Shown: piece after piece, positions 1 through 8,379 of the stretch
Position numbering within the stretch: the stretch's first letter is position 1
Layout of the letters: every line of letters begins with the position of its first letter
Assembly (NCBI GenBank): GCA_964437145.1
Contig: CAYTFW010000001.1
Coordinates: 48,746-112,745 of the forward strand
Source: JAFAZJ01 sp964437145
Lineage (GTDB): Bacteria > Pseudomonadota > Alphaproteobacteria > Reyranellales > Reyranellaceae
Length of the DNA: 64,000 nt
Reading direction: 5' to 3'
The notes under the pieces: model-generated
What the model was told of the DNA's origin: nothing
Databases searched by the model: none
Seen by the model: the letters and a program-made list of their open reading frames with translations, nothing else
Made by a program: the position numbers and the translations under genes

Positions 1-2672
1 CTCTTGGCCGCCCACAGCACGTCGCGGCGCGACAGGCCCAGCGAGCCAAAGGCATCGGCGCGGGCCAGGACCTCGATCTGCATGCGCGAGACCTTGCCGC
101 GTCGCCAGAGGTCGGCCACGTCGCGATAGACTGTCGCGCGTTGCCTGACCAGTTCCTCCATCTCCGCCTGCTTCGCGCCCTCGATCTGGCGGAAGCCCAG
201 GCGCAGCGCGTACAGCGCCGGCAATGCTTCTCCCGTGCCTTGCCGTCGTTCATCCTTCTTCAGCGCCGCGGTAAGTGGCAACAGTTCCAGCGTGTTGTCC
301 CAATCGCTGATGTTGATGTCGGGCGGCAGCACGGTGATGCCGTGCTCGCGCGCATCGCGCACGATCTGCCCCGGCGCGTAGAAGCCCATCGGCTGGCTGT
401 TGAGCAGGGCGCAGGCGAAAACGTCGGGGAAGTAGTACTTGATCCACGATGAGGCATAGACCAGGAGCGCGAAGCTGGCGGCATGGCTTTCCGGGAAACC
501 GTACTCGCCGAAGCCTTCGATCTGCTTGAAGCAGCGTTCGGCGAAATCTCTGGGATAGTCGTTGGCCACCATGCCGTCGATGAAACGCTCCCGGTAATTG
601 TGGATGGTGCCATTGTGCCGGAAGGTCGCCATCGCCTTGCGCAGGCCGTCGGCCTCGGCTTCCGTGAACTTGGCGGCGATGATCGCGATCTGCATCGCCT
701 GTTCCTGGAACAGCGGCACGCCCAAGGTGCGCTTGAGCGCTTCCTCCAGCTCCGGCTTCACGTAATCAGGTTTCTCGATGCCATCGCGCCGCCGCAAATA
801 CGGATGCACCATGTCGCCCTGGATCGGGCCCGGCCGCACGATCGCGACCTCGATCACGAGGTCGTAGAAATTCTTCGGCCGCAGCCGGGGCAGCATCGAC
901 ATCTGCGCGCGGCTCTCGACCTGGAACACGCCCAGCGAGTCGGCCTTGCCCAGCATGTCGTAGACCGCCTTCTCTTCCTTCGGGATCGTCGCCAGGTCGA
1001 AGGCCTTGCCATAGAGCGCGTGGATCAGATCGAGCGCCTTGCGGATGCAGGTCAGCATGCCCAAGGCCAGCACATCGACTTTCAGAATGCGCAGCGAATC
1101 GAGGTCGTCCTTGTTCCATTCGACGACGGTGCGGTCCTTCATCGCCGCGTTCTGGATCGGCACGAGCGCGTCCAGCCGATCGGCGGTGAAGACGAAGCCG
1201 CCGACGTGCTGCGACAGATGCCGGGGGAAATCGATCAAGGTCGAGGATAGCTGCAGGGCCAGGGCGAGCCGCCGATCCTGCGGATCGAGGCCGGCCTCGC
1301 GGACGTGCTGCTCGTCGATGCCGCCGACGCCCATGCCCCAGACGGTGTCGGCGAGGATGCCCAGCGTGTCGGAAGACAGGCCCATCGCCTTGCCGACATC
1401 GCGGATGGCGCTACGGCTGCGATAGGCGATGACGGTCGCGGCGAGGCCGGCGCGTTCGCGGCCGTACTTGCCGTAGATCCATTGTATGACTTCCTCGCGC
1501 CGCTCATGCTCGAAATCGACGTCGATATCGGGTGGCTCGTTGCGGTTGCTCGACAGGAAGCGCGCGAAGAGCAGCTTGTGCTGGCTGGGATCGACGGCCG
1601 TGACACCGAGGCAGTAGCACACCGCCGAATTGGCGGCCGATCCACGGCCCTGGCATAGGATGTTGTTCGATCGCGCGTACTGGACGATGTCGTGCACGGT
1701 GAGGAAGTAGGAGGCGTATTCACGCTCGCGGATCAGCGCGAACTCCTTGTGGATTTGTGCGCGCACCTCGTCGGGCACGCTGCCGCGGTAACGCCACTCG
1801 GCGCCTTTCCACGTCAGCCGCTCCAGCTTTTCCTGCGGCGTCTCGCCCGGCTCGCACTCGGCCGGATAGACGTATTTCGGCTGGTCGAGATCGAAGGCGC
1901 AGGCATCGGCGATCTCGACCGTGCGCGCGATGGCGGCGGGATAATGCCGGAACAGCCGCGCCATCTCATCGGGCGATTTCAGGTGCCGCTCGGCGTTGGC
2001 GAAGCGATGGAAACCGAGCGTGTCGACGGTGCGGCCCAGCCGGATCGCGGTCACCACGTCCTGCAGTGCGCGACGGTCGGGCGCGTGGTAGTGCACGTCG
2101 TTGGTCGCGACCATCGGCGTGCGATGCTGGCGCGCCAGCGTCTCGATCGCCGCCAGCCGTCGCGCGTCGTCGCCCCGCGCCGAGACCGAGCCCGCGAGAA
2201 AGCAGCGCTCGCGATAGACATCAGACAGGAAGCGCAGCTTGTGCGGGAATCCCGGATCGTCGATGTCGCGCGGCGGCAGGGCGATAGCGATCTGTCCCTC
2301 GGCGTATGGCGCCAGGTCGTCGCGCGTCAGGTGGCATTGCCCCTTGGGCGCGACGCTGTTGCCCAGGGTCAGCAGCCGCGTGAGTCGACTGTAAGCGGGC
2401 AGGTCCGTGGGATAGAGCAGCAACGACAGGCCATCGTGCGTGTCGATGCGGCAGCCGATCAGCAGCTTGATGCGGCTGCCCTGATTATTGACGTGCCGCG
2501 CCGCGACATGCGCCTGCACCACGCCCGCGAGCGTGCAGCGGTCAGTGATGCCGATCGCCGTCAGGCCCAAATGGGCCGCCTGTCCAACCAGCTCCTTGGG
2601 ATGCGAGCCGCCGCGCAGGAAGCTGTAGTTGGACGTGACCTGCAACTCGGCATAGCGGAACGGCCCGAGCAT
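1..2672 (-). CDS. dnaE2: Error-prone DNA polymerase III alpha subunit DnaE2 (ImuC), 3' end cut by window edge
   Basis: This is the catalytic subunit of the SOS translesion mutasome, which works with ImuA and ImuB. The first 890 residues are present; the family is usually about 1050-1100 long, so the C-terminus lies outside the window. The N-terminus reads LGPFRYAELQVTSNYSFLRG followed by GSHPKELV, the typical DnaE2 PHP-domain start. Near residue 380 the palm motif PDIDVDFEHERREEV carries the catalytic acidic residues, preceded by QGRGSAANSAVCY. The ATG at 2672 is supported by an AGGA about 8 nt upstream, placed directly after the TAG stop of the preceding toxin gene, so the two may be translationally coupled. 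It is third in the imuA-imuB-dnaE2 order but is separated from imuB by a toxin-antitoxin pair. Confidence 0.95.
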   Translation of the reverse strand, partial: MLGPFRYAELQVTSNYSFLRGGSHPKELVGQAAHLGLTAIGITDRCTLAGVVQAHVAARHVNNQGSRIKLLIGCRIDTHDGLSLLLYPTDLPAYSRLTRLLTLGNSVAPKGQCHLTRDDLAPYAEGQIAIALPPRDIDDPGFPHKLRFLSDVYRERCFLAGSVSARGDDARRLAAIETLARQHRTPMVATNDVHYHAPDRRALQDVVTAIRLGRTVDTLGFHRFANAERHLKSPDEMARLFRHYPAAIARTVEIADACAFDLDQPKYVYPAECEPGETPQEKLERLTWKGAEWRYRGSVPDEVRAQIHKEFALIREREYASYFLTVHDIVQYARSNNILCQGRGSAANSAVCYCLGVTAVDPSQHKLLFARFLSSNRNEPPDIDVDFEHERREEVIQWIYGKYGRERAGLAATVIAYRSRSAIRDVGKAMGLSSDTLGILADTVWGMGVGGIDEQHVREAGLDPQDRRLALALQLSSTLIDFPRHLSQHVGGFVFTADRLDALVPIQNAAMKDRTVVEWNKDDLDSLRILKVDVLALGMLTCIRKALDLIHALYGKAFDLATIPKEEKAVYDMLGKADSLGVFQVESRAQMSMLPRLRPKNFYDLVIEVAIVRPGPIQGDMVHPYLRRRDGIEKPDYVKPELEEALKRTLGVPLFQEQAMQIAIIAAKFTEAEADGLRKAMATFRHNGTIHNYRERFIDGMVANDYPRDFAERCFKQIEGFGEYGFPESHAASFALLVYASSWIKYYFPDVFACALLNSQPMGFYAPGQIVRDAREHGITVLPPDINISDWDNTLELLPLTAALKKDERRQGTGEALPALYALRLGFRQIEGAKQAEMEELVRQRATVYRDVADLWRRGKVSRMQIEVLARADAFGSLGLSRRDVLWAAK

Positions 2673-2681
2673 GGCGCATTC

Positions 2682-3119
2682 CTAAAGGCCAAGAACGCGT
2701 ATGGCGTCCCGCAACGGAATAGCCGTGACGCTGGGCGACACAGAATGAGCAAGCGTGGCGAGACGAGTATCGGCGGTTACGAGAGGCGCTCTACGTTGGC
2801 GAGCGCAAGCCAGATAGAAGCAGTCATAAATGGGATGCTTCAGCGTGATGGCGATGTCGAGAGCATTGGAAATCATGGAGTCAGATGGAACGATCTCATG
2901 GAAATAGGCGCCGATCCTGTTGCCGATCAGCTGGCTTTGTTGAAGATCGATTTCCCCGCGCGCCTGTTTTTTCCAAGCGATGTTGCCGATTTCCGGAATC
3001 AGGATGTCGGGCGCGATCAGCTCGAATTCCATCCTGACGAGCGCGAGAGCCTCCTGCCGCAAATCCTCCGGCACGAGCCACTTGATGGCGACGCTGGCAT
3101 CGATGACCAGCTCTGTCAT
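2682..3119 (-). CDS. vapC: VapC/FitB-type PIN-domain toxin (ribonuclease)
   Basis: This 145-residue PIN-domain protein is the expected length for a VapC toxin, a Mg-dependent RNase. The acidic residues of the family are visible: D7 in VIDASVAIKW, E43 in ILIPEIGN, D99 in HPIYDCFYLA and D117 in LVTADTRL. It overlaps the antitoxin gene by 4 nt (ATGA), the standard arrangement of the family. Its stop codon is only 9 nt from the dnaE2 start. The target RNA cannot be deduced. The active site looks complete, so the toxin is probably functional. Confidence 0.92.
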   Translation of the reverse strand: MTELVIDASVAIKWLVPEDLRQEALALVRMEFELIAPDILIPEIGNIAWKKQARGEIDLQQSQLIGNRIGAYFHEIVPSDSMISNALDIAITLKHPIYDCFYLACARQRRAPLVTADTRLATLAHSVSPSVTAIPLRDAIRVLGL

Positions 3120-3352
3120 CGTTCACGATCCTCACGCAGCAGGACGACGCTGTCGGTCTGTTTCACGCCCTTGGGGGTCATGGCCGCGATGCGATCGGCC
3201 TCGGCCAGCAGCTCGGCCGTCGAAGGCCGAAGGGCGGATCGAGTCAGGGTGTCGCGAAGCTCCGCCTCGAACGAACGATTGTTTGTCTTGGCGCGCGCCT
3301 TCAGCCGCTTGACGACTTTGGTGTCCAGGTTGCGGATGGTGACGTTGGTCAT
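3116..3352 (-). CDS. vapB: VapB/FitA-type ribbon-helix-helix antitoxin
   Basis: This 78-residue antitoxin begins MTNVTIRNLDTKVVKRLKAR, the FitA/StbC-like ribbon-helix-helix DNA-binding segment. A C-terminal acidic and hydrophobic tail (about residues 45-78) should wrap the toxin. It is first in a two-gene unit and overlaps vapC by 4 nt. A near-perfect 21-bp palindrome lies 24 bp upstream and is the likely autoregulatory operator. In this family the antitoxin alone, or the antitoxin-toxin complex, represses its own promoter. The pair sits inside the SOS mutasome cassette. Confidence 0.9.
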   Translation of the reverse strand: MTNVTIRNLDTKVVKRLKARAKTNNRSFEAELRDTLTRSALRPSTAELLAEADRIAAMTPKGVKQTDSVVLLREDRER

Positions 3353-3376
3353 GATGGCCTCACATGCCAGGCAACA

Positions 3377-3397
3377 GTGCCATCACTATGATAGCAC
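3377..3397. promoter_or_regulatory. Palindromic operator of the vapBC pair
   Basis: Read towards vapB the site is GTGCTATCA, then TAG, then TGATGGCAC. The half-sites match at 8 of 9 positions. It fills the 52-bp gap between the imuB stop and the vapB start. As I recall, the gonococcal FitAB operator uses TGCTATCA and TGATAGCA half-sites, which closely resemble this one although the spacing differs. Assignment as an operator is inference from the symmetry, the position and that similarity. Confidence 0.6.
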
Positions 3398-3404
3398 TTT
3401 GCCG

Positions 3405-5111
3405 TCACGCGCAAAAGCCATGGACGTACCAGCGCGAAGCTGGCGGAACGGCGGGGGCGTTGGTCGGGCCGTCGCGGTAGAGCCAGAAGCGTTGGCCGTC
3501 CTCGTCCTCGACGCGGTAGTAGTCGCGACCCGACGGGGCTTTCTCGACCTCGGCCGTCGGCACGGATTCCCGCCACCATTCGTCGACCAGACGCTCCGGC
3601 CCTTCGACGCGCTTCAGCCGGTGCAGTGTGCCACGCCAATTGAACTGACGCGGCGGATCGTCGGGCAATTGCGCCGTGGTCTGGATCGCCTCGGGCTGGG
3701 CCAGCAGCCGCGTCGGGCGCGGGCCCTTGTAGGCGGCGACCTTGGTCCACAGGCCGGCGCGCACCGCCGGCTTGGCGACCGGCAGCGCGATCACGGCGCG
3801 CTCGGGCAGGTGGCTGGCGCGCGGCGCCAGGCGCACGACGTTGGTGGTGCCCAGGCGCTGGGTCAGGCGGTCGACGAGCTGCACCACCTCGGTGTCGTCG
3901 CCGCGCGCGGGCGTGGCGGGCGCCTCGCCGCCGCCCTGCGCCAACAGCACCTCGCCGCCGACCGCTTGGGCCAGCGCCACCTGCTGGGTGTCGAACGGCT
4001 CGACGGCGGCGGCCGATAGCATCATCAGCTCGACGCCGAAGCCGGCATCGAGATGGGCCAGCGGCTCCTGGAATAGCTTCATCAGATGAGTGTTGTCGCG
4101 GCTGGGCCGGCCGGTGCCGATGGCGGTGCGCTCGATCGAGCCGTCGACACGGAACAGCGACAGCTCGAGCCGGCGCGCGCCGACGCCGGCCTTCTCGAAC
4201 TGGCCGCACAAAGCGGCGAGCAGGCGGCTGGTGGCGGCGGCGATATCCTCGGCGCGGCCGATCGGCTCGGCGAAAGCCAGACGCGTGCGGAAGGCCGGCG
4301 CCGGCAGGCGCGGCTGGATGGTCTCGGCGGCGTTACCCAGCGCCTGGTCAAGACGCCGCACGAGCAGATCGCCGAAACGCTGCGCCAGCGGCGCGCGCGG
4401 CATGGGCAAGAGGTCGCCGATCTGGCGCAAGCCCAGGCGGCGCAAGGTCTCGGCGGTGGTCGAGTCGAGACGCAGCGCCTCGATCGGCAGCGCCGCGAGC
4501 AGCGCGCGGTGACCGGCGACCGGCGCCAGCAGGTCTTTTTGCCGCTCGGCAAAACGTGCCAGCGCCCAGGCGGCGCCCGATGTGTCGGCCATCGCCGCAC
4601 GTGTTGTGAATCCATGCCGCGCGAGGCGGGCGGTGAGGTCGGCGAGCAGGGCGCGTTCGCCCTCGATGCCGGGGCCGAAGAGATGACCGCAGCCGGTGAC
4701 GTCGAGCATCAGCCCGCCATCGCCGCCGAAGCTCGCCGTCGCCATGCGGTCGACACTCCGCGCCGCTTCGTCCATCTCGACGCCGGAATCGACCAGCGCG
4801 CCGCCCAGCGGATCGATCGCCACCCAGGGCGTGTAGCGCTCGCACCAGCCGGCGAGCGTCTCGAGCAGCTTCAGGTCGGCTTCGGGCTCGGCGTGCGCCG
4901 TCGTGAGATCGGGCACCAAGGTGCGCGCATCGGCCAGACGCTGGCCGGCGCGGATGCCCGCCGCGCGCGCGTGCTCGTTGACCGCGACGATGCGCGGGCC
5001 ACCCTGATGAAAGCCGATCAGGGCGGCGGTCTTAGCCAGCCAATCTTTGTGCCGGCGCGCCATGCGGTCGGCCGACAGTTTCGGAAACCACAGCGAGATG
5101 ACCCTTTTCAT
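3405..5111 (-). CDS. imuB: ImuB, inactive Y-family polymerase-like mutasome hub
   Basis: This 568-residue protein is a Y-family polymerase relative that bridges DnaE2, ImuA and the beta clamp during SOS mutagenesis. The N-terminus MKRVISLWFPKLSADRM aligns with the catalytic IDMDAFF region of DinB, but the metal-binding aspartates are replaced. The second motif reads LMLDVTGCGHLFG, as in other non-catalytic ImuB proteins. The C-terminus (QFNWRGTLHRLKRVEGPERL, then RDYYRVEDEDGQRFWLYRDG and RWYVHGFCA) is the family's characteristic end. The ATG at 5111 was chosen because family homology begins there; the frame is open further upstream. It overlaps imuA by 80 nt. Confidence 0.95.
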   Translation of the reverse strand: MKRVISLWFPKLSADRMARRHKDWLAKTAALIGFHQGGPRIVAVNEHARAAGIRAGQRLADARTLVPDLTTAHAEPEADLKLLETLAGWCERYTPWVAIDPLGGALVDSGVEMDEAARSVDRMATASFGGDGGLMLDVTGCGHLFGPGIEGERALLADLTARLARHGFTTRAAMADTSGAAWALARFAERQKDLLAPVAGHRALLAALPIEALRLDSTTAETLRRLGLRQIGDLLPMPRAPLAQRFGDLLVRRLDQALGNAAETIQPRLPAPAFRTRLAFAEPIGRAEDIAAATSRLLAALCGQFEKAGVGARRLELSLFRVDGSIERTAIGTGRPSRDNTHLMKLFQEPLAHLDAGFGVELMMLSAAAVEPFDTQQVALAQAVGGEVLLAQGGGEAPATPARGDDTEVVQLVDRLTQRLGTTNVVRLAPRASHLPERAVIALPVAKPAVRAGLWTKVAAYKGPRPTRLLAQPEAIQTTAQLPDDPPRQFNWRGTLHRLKRVEGPERLVDEWWRESVPTAEVEKAPSGRDYYRVEDEDGQRFWLYRDGPTNAPAVPPASRWYVHGFCA

Positions 5112-5901
5112 TGGTCCACTCCACCAGCCACGAGGGGATGTCGGTGCGCGCCGGATCGCCGAAGCGATTGCGCAGAAGATCGAGGCGCCAGCGCGGGCCG
5201 GCGATGTCCTGGAGCGACTGGCCATCGGCGTCGAGGCGCGCGCGCGACGGCGCCGAGGTGACGCGCCAGCGCGTGACGGCGGCTGAGATCGCCGCGCTCT
5301 TCTTGTCGAGGGCGCGCAGCAGCAGGGCCGGCACGCCGCTCTTCTCGGCGGCGAGCTGCAGGCGGCGGGTCGCGGCCAGCTCGACCTTGTCGATCTCGCC
5401 GACGACGGCGGCCAGCGCGCCGCAGCGCAGGCCTTCCTCCATGGTCCACAGCGCGTCCTCGACACGCCGGGAGGAGGCGAGGATCACGCGGGCCGGATCG
5501 ACGAAGGCGGCGAGGGCGGGGGCGTAAGGGGGCGCGGTCAGCGCGCCGGCGCTGCGATGGATCCACAGGATCTGGCCGCGCCGCGCTTGGGCGAAGCGGC
5601 CCAGGATCGCGGCGGCGAAGCCTAGGGCGGCGCCGTCATGCGCGACATCGCCGGGCACGATCTCGTGCAGCGCGCCGCTGGCCAGCCCGCCATCGGGCAG
5701 CGCGGCGTCGATCTCGGGGACTCCCATCGGCACGGCGGGGGAGGCCGAGGCGATGCCACCGCGCTCCAGCCGGCGCACCGTCTCACGCAGCCGGCGCAGC
5801 TCGCCCTCGCGGCCCGGTTCGGCACGATCCAGCACCAGCACCGGCGCATCGGACCGGATGGCGTTGGCGGGAGCGAAAGCGCTGGGGAAAATGACCGTCA
5901 C
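5032..5901 (-). CDS. imuA: ImuA, RecA/SulA-like mutasome accessory protein
   Basis: This 289-residue protein is the first gene of the SOS mutasome cassette. ImuA is a RecA-like fold that lacks a proper Walker A motif and is needed for DnaE2-dependent mutagenesis. The core GVPEIDAALPDGGLASGALH is followed by RGQILWIHRSAGALTAPPYA, both typical of the family. The start is a GTG at 5901 with GAGGGG only 3 nt upstream, so it is somewhat uncertain. The 3' end overlaps imuB by 80 nt, an unusually long overlap. An SOS box lies 34-48 bp upstream. Confidence 0.9.
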   Translation of the reverse strand: MTVIFPSAFAPANAIRSDAPVLVLDRAEPGREGELRRLRETVRRLERGGIASASPAVPMGVPEIDAALPDGGLASGALHEIVPGDVAHDGAALGFAAAILGRFAQARRGQILWIHRSAGALTAPPYAPALAAFVDPARVILASSRRVEDALWTMEEGLRCGALAAVVGEIDKVELAATRRLQLAAEKSGVPALLLRALDKKSAAISAAVTRWRVTSAPSRARLDADGQSLQDIAGPRWRLDLLRNRFGDPARTDIPSWLVEWTNEKGHLAVVSETVGRPHGAPAQRLAG

Positions 5902-5934
5902 GGTCCCCTCGAAGGCAGTGCTGGCGAAGTGAAT

Positions 5935-5949
5935 GTTCTGTATTTGTTC
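5935..5949. promoter_or_regulatory. LexA (SOS) box, GTTC-N7-GTTC
   Basis: The direct repeat GTTC-TGTATTT-GTTC, with exactly 7 nt between the repeats, is the known LexA binding site of Alphaproteobacteria. It lies just upstream of imuA and is on the plus strand as written, so for imuA it reads GAAC-N7-GAAC. It should place imuA-imuB, and probably dnaE2, under DNA-damage control. The position and exact match make this a strong call. Confidence 0.85.
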
Positions 5950-6074
5950 TAGTCTTCTTGGCCCTTTGAGTCAATCCACAGCCCCTTGTGGGTACGTAGG
6001 AAATGTCATCTACAGCTAGGATTTTCTTGGGTTATTAGGGGAACAGCCGTCGAAAACGGAGATGTTCTCCCCAG

Positions 6075-6455
6075 ATGCCCCTCGTCACTATCACGGTCCG
6101 CAAACCCAAGACGGCCGCCTTCAAGACGGCGGTTCTCGATGCCGTTCACACCGCCCTCGTCGCCTCGGGCGCCAATCCGCAGGACCGCTTCCACCGCGTG
6201 CTCGAACTCGACGCGGACGACTTCCGCTTCGACCCGAGCTTCCCCGACCTTGCCTCGCCGCGCGGCGAGGATTTCGTGCTGGTCGAGATCCTGCTCGGCG
6301 TCGGCCGCAGCCCGAAGGTGAAGAGGAAGATCGTCGCCGACGCCATCGCCGGTCTGGCGAAGGGCGGTCTCGATCCCGAGCACGTCATGATCGTCTTCCA
6401 GGACACCGCCTGGGAAAACTGGTCACCCGGCGGCGGTCGTATTCCCCACGCCTGA
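6075..6455 (+). CDS. Tautomerase family protein
   Basis: This 126-residue protein begins Met-Pro-Leu-Val-Thr-Ile, so after Met removal the N-terminal proline can act as the catalytic base of 4-oxalocrotonate tautomerase-type enzymes. The single longer domain, with a C-terminal stretch HVMIVFQDTAWENWSPGGG, resembles the roughly 130-residue Tautomerase_2 group rather than the 62-residue type. The substrate is unknown. It is transcribed divergently from imuA across a gap that holds the SOS box, so LexA could affect it too, though nothing indicates a repair role. Confidence 0.8.
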   Translation: MPLVTITVRKPKTAAFKTAVLDAVHTALVASGANPQDRFHRVLELDADDFRFDPSFPDLASPRGEDFVLVEILLGVGRSPKVKRKIVADAIAGLAKGGLDPEHVMIVFQDTAWENWSPGGGRIPHA

Positions 6456-6510
6456 GAAGCTGGTGCTAGTCTTGCATCGCCATGAGGCCGCCGATGCAGG
6501 GAGAGGCGCC

Positions 6511-7338
6511 ATGACCATGACCAGCCTTCGCCGTCCGTTGCTTCTGCTGGCGAGCCTCGTGCTCGCCATGCTGGGCGCGCTCCCCGCCGAGGCGCGCTGC
6601 AACAAGAACGTGGCCGAGTGGCGGCCCGGCGTGCTTCAGGCGAATTTCACGGTGGCGCAGGAGAAGGTGGTCAGCGCCATGCGCGTGACCTTTGTCGGTC
6701 ACGCCAGCTTCCTGATCGAGACGCCGCAGAGCGTGCGCGCCATCACCGACTACAACGGCTACAACGGCTACGGAAAGCGCCCCGACATCGTGACGATGAA
6801 CAACGCGCATTCCACGCATTTCACCGACGACATCGAGCCCGGCGTGACCCATGTGCTGCGCGGCTGGGCGCAGGGCCGCGTCGAAGCGCGCCACAACGTG
6901 ACAATGAAGGACCTGCAGGTCTTCAACGTGCCGACCAACGTGCGCGAATGGGGCGACGGCAGCACGCGCTTCAGCGGCAACTCGATCTTCGTCTTCCGCG
7001 TCGGCGACCTGTGCGTGGCGCATCTCGGTCACCTGCATCATCGCCTGACACCGGAGCATCTCGAGGATCTCGGCCGCATCGATGTGCTGATGGTGCCGAT
7101 CGACGGCGGCTACACCATGGGCCAGCCCTACATGGCCGACGTGGTCAGGCAGATCCAGCCACGCATCGTGCTGCCCATGCACTACTGGGGGCCAAGCTCG
7201 CTCGACCGCTTCCTCGGCTATCTCGGCCAGGGCAATTACGAGCTCGTGCGCCCCACCAGCCGCACACTCGACCTCGTGAAAACTGAACTGCCCGAGTCGC
7301 TCACCGTGATCGTGATCGCCGGATACGGTGGCGATTAG
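6511..7338 (+). CDS. Exported metallo-beta-lactamase-fold hydrolase (UlaG-like)
   Basis: This 275-residue protein has a cleavable signal peptide (MTMTSLRRPLLLLASLVLAM, cleavage near AEARC). The body resembles the UlaG-like branch of the metallo-beta-lactamase fold: FVGHASFLIET near the start, VAHLGHLHHRL in the middle and VLPMHYWGP near the end. The classical HxHxDH motif is not present; the equivalent region reads NNAHSTHFTDD, so metal binding is probably altered. The start at 6511 has a GGGAGAGG just upstream and avoids an N-terminal extension without family character. The substrate is unknown. Confidence 0.75.
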   Translation: MTMTSLRRPLLLLASLVLAMLGALPAEARCNKNVAEWRPGVLQANFTVAQEKVVSAMRVTFVGHASFLIETPQSVRAITDYNGYNGYGKRPDIVTMNNAHSTHFTDDIEPGVTHVLRGWAQGRVEARHNVTMKDLQVFNVPTNVREWGDGSTRFSGNSIFVFRVGDLCVAHLGHLHHRLTPEHLEDLGRIDVLMVPIDGGYTMGQPYMADVVRQIQPRIVLPMHYWGPSSLDRFLGYLGQGNYELVRPTSRTLDLVKTELPESLTVIVIAGYGGD

Positions 7339-7346
7339 GGCCAGTT

Positions 7347-7473
7347 TGTCATCCCGAGCGCAGCGAGGGATCTCTTTGGGACCGCCGGCGTCTCGCCGGC
7401 ATCTTTAAGAGCCGGCGAGACGCCGGCGGTCCCAGGAAGACACTCTGGATTCCTCGCTGCGCTCGGAATGACA
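7347..7473. repeat. Composite palindromic repeat R1 (type B hairpin nested in type A arms)
   Basis: The outer arms (7347-7372 and 7448-7473) are the type A sequence GTCATCCCGAGCGCAGCGAG and its inverse. Inside them, 7378-7400 and 7411-7433 form a perfect 23-bp inverted repeat of type B, GGGACCGCCGGCGTCTCGCC. Type A alone occurs at 58831 and 63563, and type B alone at 46278, 49028 and 51378. R1 lies between convergent genes. Confidence 0.9.
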
Positions 7474-7488
7474 GAGAAGCGAACGCCA

Positions 7489-8379
7489 TCAGGCGGCGAG
7501 ACGGTCGCGCATGAACTTGGCGATCGCGGCGTTGGCGCGCTCGCCTTCGTCGAGCATCGGCCAGTACCAGTGCCAGACATGGATCATCTGCGGCCAGACC
7601 TCGAGCACGGTGTCGATGCCGACGGCGCGCGCCTTGTCGGCGAGCAGGCGGGCATCGTCGAGCAGGATCTCGTCGCCGCCGACCTGGATCAAGAGCGGCG
7701 GCAGGCCCTTGAGGTCGGCATGCGCCGGTGAGGCGAGCGGGGCGCGGCGATCGCCGTCAGCAATGTAGAACTGACGCCAGCGCACCAATCCGTCCATGGT
7801 GACCAACGGATCGGCCGCGGCGCGCTCACTGTAGCTGGCGCCGCTCGCGGTCATGTCGGTCCACGGCGAGATGCAGATCGCCGCCGCCGGCATCGGCAGC
7901 CCGGCGTCACGCGCGGCCAGCAGCACGGCGACGGTGAGGCCACCGCCGGCGGAGTCGCCGGCGATGGCGATGCGGCCGGGCGCGAATTGCTTGAGCGTGT
8001 CGCGGTAGACGGCCAGTGCGTCGTCGACGGCGGCCGGGAAGGGGTTCTCTGGCGCCAGCCGATACTCCGGCACTAGCGCGACCACGCCGGCGCGCTTGGC
8101 GATGTCGCCGGCGAGATGGCGATGCGAGCGCGGCGAGCCGGTGCCGTAACCGCCGCCATGCAGATAGATCAGCGCCTGGTCCTTGCGCGCCTGTTGTGGC
8201 GTCAGGCGCTCGGCGGGCACGCCGCCCAGGGTGACGTCCTCACGCGCGATATCGGCCGGCAGCGGAAAGGCGCGGGTCGCCTTGTCGTAGATCGTGCGCA
8301 CCTCTTCCAGCGTCTGCTCGGCCGAACGCGGCAGCTTGGCGAGCTTCTCGCGGACCGCGGCGATTCCCCGTTCCCTCAT
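7489..8379 (-). CDS. Alpha/beta hydrolase, hormone-sensitive lipase-type esterase
   Basis: This 296-residue protein carries the HSL-family oxyanion motif HGGG (residues 74-77), the nucleophile elbow GDSAGG with Ser143, an acid near VGGDEILLDD and a C-terminal histidine in QMIHVWHWYW. All catalytic elements are present. It should be a cytoplasmic carboxylesterase or lipase for short acyl esters. Its start overlaps the stop of the CoA-transferase gene by 4 nt, so the two are co-transcribed and translationally coupled. The natural substrate is not evident. Confidence 0.9.
   Translation of the reverse strand: MRERGIAAVREKLAKLPRSAEQTLEEVRTIYDKATRAFPLPADIAREDVTLGGVPAERLTPQQARKDQALIYLHGGGYGTGSPRSHRHLAGDIAKRAGVVALVPEYRLAPENPFPAAVDDALAVYRDTLKQFAPGRIAIAGDSAGGGLTVAVLLAARDAGLPMPAAAICISPWTDMTASGASYSERAAADPLVTMDGLVRWRQFYIADGDRRAPLASPAHADLKGLPPLLIQVGGDEILLDDARLLADKARAVGIDTVLEVWPQMIHVWHWYWPMLDEGERANAAIAKFMRDRLAA

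Noticed and set aside
1692..4019. Long plus-strand open frame antisense to dnaE2, vapBC and imuB
   Set aside because: It is a high-GC shadow frame over four genes with strong family motifs on the other strand.
7347..7473. Insertion-sequence ends
   Set aside because: There is no transposase gene between the arms; the inner element is only 56 bp and is a stand-alone hairpin elsewhere.
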